Source: Rhodospirillaceae bacterium UBA3470
GTDB lineage: Bacteria; Pseudomonadota; Alphaproteobacteria; Rhodospirillales; Casp-alpha2
Length of the DNA stretch: 10,832 bases
Direction: 5' to 3'
Assembly (NCBI GenBank): GCA_002378125.1
Contig: DFRF01000126.1
Coordinates: 493-11,324 of the forward strand
This document shows, one piece after another, positions 7,268-10,832 of the stretch. The notes beneath the pieces were generated by a model. That model worked only from the letters and a program-made list of their open reading frames with translations. It searched no databases and was not told where the DNA came from. The translations under genes and the position numbers were made by a program. How positions within the stretch are numbered: the first letter of the stretch is position 1; every line of letters begins with the position of its first letter.

Positions 7268-8392
7268 TCAGCTCAGGACCAGATCGTCGCGGTGCACCAT
7301 CTCGTCGCGTCCACGGTAGCCGAGGATGCCTTCAATTTCACTAGTTTTGTTGCCCATGATCCGGCGCGCGTCGTTGGCCGAATAGGCGGTGATACCGCGG
7401 GCGATTTCGCGCCCGTCATGGGCGGTCACGACGACGGCGTCGCCGCGTTCAAATCGCCCTTGAATGTTGGTGACCCCGGCGGGCAAAAGGCTTTTGCCGT
7501 CGTTGAGCGCTCTCAGGGCGCCGTCGTCGATGACGATGGTGCCGGCCGGTTTCAAGGCGCTGGCGATCCATCGCTTCCGGGCAGTTTTTGGGTTTGCGTC
7601 CGGAAGAAACCAGGTGCAAAGAGCACCTTCTTCCATGCGTTTTAGGGGGTTGAGTTCGGTGCCGTCGGCGATAGCCATGCGGGTACCGGCGGCCATGGCG
7701 ATACGGGCGGCTTCCAGCTTTGTCAACATGCCCCCAGAGCCGTCGTAGCTCATTGATGTCCCCGCCATGCCCTGTACAGCGGCGCTGATTTCGCCTTGGA
7801 CTTCGGCAATGTGATTAGCGTCGTCGTTCTCCGTTGGGTCCTTGTCATAGAGGCCGTCGACGTGGGATAGCAGGACCAAGGCGTCTGCGCTGACCATGAC
7901 TGCGACACGGCTGGCGAGGCGGTCGTTGTCGCCGAAGCGGATCTCGTCGGTGGCGACCGTGTCGTTTTCGTTGATCAGGGGTACGGCGCCCAGCTTCAAC
8001 AACGTCTCCAAGGTGTTTCTCGCATTGATGTAGCGCCGCCGATTCTCGCTATCGTCCAGGGTGACAAGTACCTGCGCTACGGTCAGGTCGTATTCCGCCA
8101 AAACCTCTTGGTATGCATGCGCCAGACGGACCATGCCCGTGGCCGCCGCTGCCTGGCTTTCCTCAAGACGAAGCTGTTCCGTACCGAGGCTCAGATGCCG
8201 CCGGCCAACTGCGATGGCGCCGGATGAGACAATCACCACCTCTTGGCCGCGGGCGCGAAACTGCGCCACGTCGTCGGCCAGGGCCGCCAGCCACCTTCGA
8301 TTCACGGCACCCGTCTCCTGGTCGACCAGGAGCGCCGATCCGATCTTGATGATTACCCGGCGGGCCGTTGTCAGGTGCGTGCCGCCGCTCAT
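7268..8392 (-). CDS. proB: Glutamate 5-kinase ProB with C-terminal PUA domain
   Basis: ProB phosphorylates glutamate with ATP, the first and usually proline-inhibited step of proline synthesis. The 374-residue protein has the amino-acid kinase domain, with KIGSALLV (Lys16), VSSGAIAVG around 55-63, the NEND motif (141-144) with IRFGDNDRLAS after it, and GSGGMLTKLEAA (218-229). A PUA domain follows at about 282-360, as in E. coli-type enzymes. ATG 8392 overlaps the obgE stop in an ATGA arrangement. The bases before it (ACTCCTC) are unlike a Shine-Dalgarno, so initiation probably depends on ribosomes finishing obgE. Confidence 0.97.
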   Translation of the reverse strand: MSGGTHLTTARRVIIKIGSALLVDQETGAVNRRWLAALADDVAQFRARGQEVVIVSSGAIAVGRRHLSLGTEQLRLEESQAAAATGMVRLAHAYQEVLAEYDLTVAQVLVTLDDSENRRRYINARNTLETLLKLGAVPLINENDTVATDEIRFGDNDRLASRVAVMVSADALVLLSHVDGLYDKDPTENDDANHIAEVQGEISAAVQGMAGTSMSYDGSGGMLTKLEAARIAMAAGTRMAIADGTELNPLKRMEEGALCTWFLPDANPKTARKRWIASALKPAGTIVIDDGALRALNDGKSLLPAGVTNIQGRFERGDAVVVTAHDGREIARGITAYSANDARRIMGNKTSEIEGILGYRGRDEMVHRDDLVLS

Positions 8393-9423
8393 GAGGAGTG
8401 CGCTTCCCAGGGCTCGTCCTCGGCTTTGGCTTCCGTCAACATTCCGATGACATAGAACAGGCGCCAGATCACATCGTCGACGCCGGCGCCCGCCACGGCG
8501 GACAGGCGCATGACATCGCGTCCGGTGGCGGTTTTCAGTTCATTGGCCAGCCATTCGGCCTCTTCGTCGTCGATGGCGTCACACTTGTTGAGCGCGATGA
8601 TCTCCAGCGTGTCGGACAAACCGCCGCCGTAGGCCTCGATCTCCTTGCGAATCGTTTCGTAACTGTGCATCGGGTCGTCGCCGGTCGCGTCGATCAGATG
8701 CAACAATACCCGGCAACGTTCCACGTGGCCGAGGAAGCGAGTGCCCAATCCGGCGCCTTCGCTGGCGCCTTCGATGATGCCCGGAATGTCGGCCAGGACG
8801 AACTCGTCGTTGCCGCGACGGACTACGCCCAGATTTGGATGAAGCGTCGTAAAAGGGTAGTCGCCGATCTTCGGATGCGCCCGGGTCACGGCGGATAGGA
8901 ATGTCGACTTGCCCGCATTGGGAAGGCCGACAAGGCCTGCGTCCGCGATCAGTTTCAAGCGGAGCCAGACCCAAAGTTCCTCTCCTGGCCAGCCGGGATC
9001 ATAGCGTCGCGGCGCCTGGTTGGTGGATGACTTGAACCGGGCGTTGCCGCGACCGCCGTCGCCGCCACGCAGGAAAACCTTGGTTTCGCCGGCTGCCGTC
9101 ATGTCGGCCAGAACCTCTTTTTTGTCTTCGGACAAGATCTGGGTGCCGACGGGAACCTTGATGGAGATGGTCTTGCCTTTGGGGCCGGACCGGTTGCGGC
9201 CCATGCCATGGGCTCCGCGGCCGGCCTTCAAGTGCTGCTTATAGCGGAAATCGATGAGGGTGTTGAGATTATCCACGCAGACGAATTCGATGTCGCCGCC
9301 GCGACCGCCGTCGCCGCCGTCGGGGCCGCCGAATTCGATGAACTTCTCACGGCGGAAACTGACGCAGCCGTCACCGCCGTCGCCGCTCTTGAGGTAAATC
9401 TTGGCTTCGTCCAGGAACTTCAT
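8389..9423 (-). CDS. obgE: Obg family GTPase ObgE/CgtA
   Basis: Obg is an essential GTPase that binds the 50S subunit late in assembly and links ribosome production to ppGpp and growth state. The 344-residue protein has the glycine-rich Obg fold at about 1-160 (MKFLDEAKIYLKSGDGGDG at the start, several GGDGG/GGRG stretches), then the G domain: G1 GLPNAGKST (166-174), G3 DIPG (212-215) and G4 NKCD (279-282), with an SA pair (G5) in MRLSAVAGAG. It ends soon after the G domain with a short acidic tail, as in Caulobacter CgtA. It is the first gene of the six-gene cluster. The rpmA terminator ends about 40 nt upstream of its ATG, so it needs either readthrough or a promoter packed against the terminator; I see no convincing one, nor a strong ribosome binding site. 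Confidence 0.97.
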   Translation of the reverse strand: MKFLDEAKIYLKSGDGGDGCVSFRREKFIEFGGPDGGDGGRGGDIEFVCVDNLNTLIDFRYKQHLKAGRGAHGMGRNRSGPKGKTISIKVPVGTQILSEDKKEVLADMTAAGETKVFLRGGDGGRGNARFKSSTNQAPRRYDPGWPGEELWVWLRLKLIADAGLVGLPNAGKSTFLSAVTRAHPKIGDYPFTTLHPNLGVVRRGNDEFVLADIPGIIEGASEGAGLGTRFLGHVERCRVLLHLIDATGDDPMHSYETIRKEIEAYGGGLSDTLEIIALNKCDAIDDEEAEWLANELKTATGRDVMRLSAVAGAGVDDVIWRLFYVIGMLTEAKAEDEPWEAHSS

Positions 9424-9462
9424 CGTATTCGTCTTTAACTTTGGCCTTGCACTTTGCTCACG

Positions 9463-9491
9463 AAAAAAGGGGAATGGCTGCCATTCCCCTT
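9463..9491 (-). terminator. Intrinsic terminator of the rplU-rpmA operon
   Basis: Reading the minus strand, AAGGGGAATGG (9491-9481) pairs perfectly with CCATTCCCCTT (9477-9467) around a CAG loop, an 11-bp stem. It runs straight into a T tract (9468-9463). It starts about 30 nt after the rpmA stop. On the plus strand the hairpin has no useful T tract, so it acts in one direction. Confidence 0.9.
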
Positions 9492-9521
9492 CATCCTTCT
9501 GGTGAATGGCAACGCGACCTT

Positions 9522-9779
9522 TTATGCCGTCGGCTCCACACCCACGTACATGCGACCACCGGCCTTGCGCTGGAACGTTACTCTGCCTTCGGACGTAGCA
9601 AAAATCGTGTGATCTTTGCCGATGCCGACGTTCAAACCAGGATGGTACTTGGTGCCGCGCTGGCGAATGATGATGTTGCCGGGAGTCACGGCCTCACCAC
9701 CATACTTTTTGACGCCTAGCCGCCGTCCGGCGGTATCGCGTCCATTGCGGGATGATCCGCCTGATTTCTTATGAGCCAT
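9522..9779 (-). CDS. rpmA: 50S ribosomal protein bL27
   Basis: An 85-residue bL27, which sits near the peptidyl-transferase centre with its N-terminal tail reaching the tRNA ends. The N-terminus MAHKKSGGSSRNGRDT matches the proteobacterial form directly, without the cleaved extension found in Firmicutes. RLGVKKYGGE and GNIIIRQRGTKYHPG are the family core. AAGGAG lies 9 nt before ATG 9779 and overlaps the rplU stop (GATAAGGAGTAA), so the two ribosomal genes are coupled with a 6-nt gap. Confidence 0.98.
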   Translation of the reverse strand: MAHKKSGGSSRNGRDTAGRRLGVKKYGGEAVTPGNIIIRQRGTKYHPGLNVGIGKDHTIFATSEGRVTFQRKAGGRMYVGVEPTA

Positions 9780-9785
9780 CGTACG

Positions 9786-10298
9786 TTACTCCTTATCGGT
9801 GTCCTTAGCCGAATCTTTTTTGGCCGGCGCCTTCTTTGCGGCAGTCTTTTTCGCGGCTGTCTTGCTGGCGGCGGTTTCCTTCTTTGCGGCCGTCTTTTTG
9901 GTCGGTGCCTTCTTCGCAGGTTTTGCGCCGCCCGCACCGTCGGCTTTACTGGCGGCCGTCTTCTTGGCAGCGGCCTTGGTGCCGGTTGCGCTTACCTCAA
10001 GTATTTTTAGAGTCGTCTGTTCCTGACGATGGCCCTTCGTGCGGCGGTAGTTGTGTCGACGTTTCTTCTTGAAAACGATGACCTTGTCACCCTTGCCTTG
10101 CTCCACAATCTCGGCGGTCACGGCAGCCTTTTGGACTAGCGGCGCACCGACCGTAGGGGCTTTGCCTTCTTCGCCAAGCATCAGCACATCGCCAAGCTGA
10201 ACCTTTTCGCCGGGCTCACCGAGGAGTTTTTCTACGGTGATAATATCGTCTTTGGCGACCTTGTATTGTTTGCCGCCCGTCCGAATTACTGCGAACAT
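9786..10298 (-). CDS. rplU: 50S ribosomal protein bL21 with long Lys/Ala-rich C-terminal tail
   Basis: bL21 binds 23S rRNA and is an early 50S assembly protein. Residues 1-103 are the standard domain: MFAVIRTGGKQYKV, GDKVIVFKKKRRHNYRRTKGHRQ and the final strand LKILEV, matching the full length of E. coli bL21. Residues 104-170 are an added tail of mostly Lys, Ala and Thr with repeated KTAAKK units (135-140, 146-151, 151-156), resembling histone H1-like or AlgP-like tails, and closing with the acidic DTDKE. Tails on bL21 are known in alphaproteobacteria but vary in length. Start ATG 10298 has GAGG a few nt upstream. First gene of the rplU-rpmA operon. Confidence 0.97.
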   Translation of the reverse strand: MFAVIRTGGKQYKVAKDDIITVEKLLGEPGEKVQLGDVLMLGEEGKAPTVGAPLVQKAAVTAEIVEQGKGDKVIVFKKKRRHNYRRTKGHRQEQTTLKILEVSATGTKAAAKKTAASKADGAGGAKPAKKAPTKKTAAKKETAASKTAAKKTAAKKAPAKKDSAKDTDKE

Positions 10299-10417
10299 CT
10301 TCGCCTCGAATGTCTAATCGTTCTGGACGCTGGGACGCCGTGTCCTGGACCGAACGGTATTCATGCCACGCTTAGGCCACTCCGGTTATTCGGCGCCGCC
10401 CGCGAAATGAGGCCGGA

Positions 10418-10445
10418 AATATAGCGCCTTCGCCCACCTTGTCAA
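10418..10445 (-). promoter_or_regulatory. Sigma70-type promoter of rplU-rpmA
   Basis: On the minus strand a perfect TTGACA (10445-10440) is followed after 16 nt by TATATT (10423-10418), 5 of 6 to consensus. Transcription would start near 10411, leaving a leader of about 113 nt before the rplU ATG. The leader holds only short self-complementary stretches (for example GGAC/GTCC near 10332-10345), with no structure I can name. It may still carry autoregulation. Confidence 0.8.
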
Positions 10446-10575
10446 CGCCGCCTTGGGCGTTTTTCACTTGTGATTTGAGGCCCTTGGCCGGCCGGCGCTG
10501 TGCCTTGCAGGGGGGTATGCTTTCGTTTAGTCTCCGCGCGGCTTGGAGGTGATGTGCCTCCGCGACCCGATCAGC

Positions 10576-10665
10576 GGAGAGATGCCGGAGTGGTCGAACG
10601 GGGCGGTCTCGAAAACCGTTGTGGGGGCAACTCCACCGGGGGTTCGAATCCCTTTCTCTCCGCCA
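10576..10665 (+). tRNA. tRNA-Ser, anticodon CGA
   Basis: A 90-nt class II tRNA. The acceptor stem GGAGAGA (10576-10582) pairs with TCTCTCC (10655-10661), followed by discriminator G and encoded CCA (10663-10665). The anticodon stem GCGGT/ACCGT encloses the loop CTCGAAA, with anticodon CGA at 10610-10612 reading UCG codons. A long variable arm TGGGG-GCAA-CTCCA gives the serine identity. The T arm has GGGGG-TTCGAAT-CCCTT, with two G-U pairs at its base. Overall it closely follows the E. coli tRNA-Ser(CGA) layout. It is divergent from rplU. No convincing plus-strand promoter was seen, though a hairpin (GGAGG/CCTCC, 10545-10561) lies in the leader. Confidence 0.97.
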
Positions 10666-10666
10666 G

Positions 10667-10749
10667 AGAACCTGAGATTAGTCATTTTCGCGCCAGTCAT
10701 TTAATTTCCATTAAACTCCTTTTGCGAGAAATGAGTAATCTCAGAACCT
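10667..10749. repeat. Palindromic element with 7-bp flanking direct repeats, MITE-like
   Basis: The direct repeat AGAACCT (10667-10673 and 10743-10749) flanks a 69-bp segment whose ends are inverted repeats. The left end GAGATTAGTCATTTTCGC (10674-10691) is complementary, with one mismatch and one bulge, to the right end GCGAGAAATGAGTAATCTC (10724-10742). Inside, equal 8-nt spacers surround a second perfect inverted repeat TTTAAT-TTCC-ATTAAA (10700-10715). It begins two nt after the tRNA-Ser CCA and is AT-richer than its surroundings. The layout of flanking duplication plus terminal inverted repeats is that of a very small non-autonomous insertion. A transcribed hairpin or tRNA processing/termination signal is the alternative; there is no T tract directly after the stem. 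Confidence 0.5.
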
Positions 10750-10832
10750 CTTACGTTGTTGGCGGCGCGGCGCTTGTTTCATTTCATTCAACTTCGCTTG
10801 CTTAAGTTTGTTTTTGGGCGCTGTGCTTGTTT

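Noticed and set aside
6767..7645. Long plus-strand open frame of 292 codons antisense to proA and proB
   Set aside because: High-GC shadow frame: both strands here are fully explained by ProA and ProB, and the frame shows no recognisable domain.
9799..10026. Plus-strand open frame opposite rplU encoding a very hydrophobic Ala/Phe/Val protein that resembles a membrane peptide
   Set aside because: It is the mirror image of the Lys/Ala-rich tail codons of bL21 (AAG/AAA read as CTT/TTT); no ribosome binding site or family resemblance.
10444..10464. AACGCC/GGCGTT hairpin followed by TTT on the plus strand, as a terminator
   Set aside because: Only 6 bp, and no plus-strand gene lies upstream that would need it; it abuts the rplU -35 box.
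10494..10508. Possible sigma54 (GG...GC) promoter before tRNA-Ser
   Set aside because: The GG and GC pairs are 11 nt apart instead of 10, and housekeeping tRNA genes are not normally sigma54 dependent.
10500..10805. Open frame running through the tRNA-Ser gene and the palindromic element
   Set aside because: It overlaps a complete structural tRNA and has no ribosome binding site or family features.
10732..10805. Possible 24-codon peptide starting at the ATG inside the right arm of the palindrome
   Set aside because: Too short, no proper ribosome binding site, and composition shows nothing beyond chance.
10790..10815. AACTT/AAGTT stem followed by a T-rich run as a terminator for tRNA-Ser
   Set aside because: AT-rich 5-bp stem with a 9-nt loop is unlikely to be stable; 10750-10832 otherwise shows nothing I can identify.
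1..10832. Search for CRISPR arrays, toxin-antitoxin pairs, phage genes or a new defence system
   Set aside because: No regularly spaced repeats and no unexplained gene cluster; apart from the small element near the tRNA, all coding space belongs to recognisable housekeeping or metabolic families.

Overview
The window reads as a high-GC alphaproteobacterial chromosome segment, probably Rhodospirillales-like. That placement is my inference from the gene order rplU-rpmA-obgE-proB-proA-nadD-rsfS-rlmH, from the protein wording, and from the long Lys/Ala-rich tail on bL21. No gene in it clearly belongs to a phage, plasmid or defence system.

Layout. (1) 1-696, minus strand: the N-terminal 232 codons of a 2-keto-4-pentenoate hydratase-type (MhpD/FAH superfamily) enzyme, cut by the left edge. 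(2) 697-894: a divergent intergenic region with a perfect 12-bp palindrome nested in a larger inverted repeat, and a plausible promoter for the hydratase gene. (3) 895-4311, plus strand: an Uup-type ABC-F ATPase, then, 51 nt later, a biotin-dependent acyl-CoA carboxylase carboxyltransferase subunit. (4) 4401-9423, minus strand: a tight six-gene cluster transcribed obgE-proB-proA-nadD-rsfS-rlmH. (5) 9522-10298, minus strand: the rplU-rpmA ribosomal protein operon, with a strong sigma70-type promoter and a clear intrinsic terminator separating it from obgE. (6) 10576-10665, plus strand: tRNA-Ser(CGA), followed immediately by a small palindromic element flanked by 7-bp direct repeats.

How the genes work together. 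Much of the window concerns the large ribosomal subunit: bL21 and bL27 are 50S proteins, ObgE is a 50S assembly GTPase, RsfS binds uL14 and blocks subunit joining, RlmH methylates 23S rRNA helix 69, and Uup is a ribosome-associated ABC-F protein. Mixed into the same operon are the first two steps of proline synthesis (ProB, ProA) and a step of NAD synthesis (NadD). The left part (hydratase, carboxyltransferase) looks metabolic and unrelated.

The least ordinary observations are: the small MITE-like palindromic insertion next to tRNA-Ser; rsfS, which has a good Shine-Dalgarno placed before an ATA codon and no ATG or GTG at a sensible position; and the nested palindrome upstream of the hydratase gene. 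I did not find an obviously new multi-gene system.
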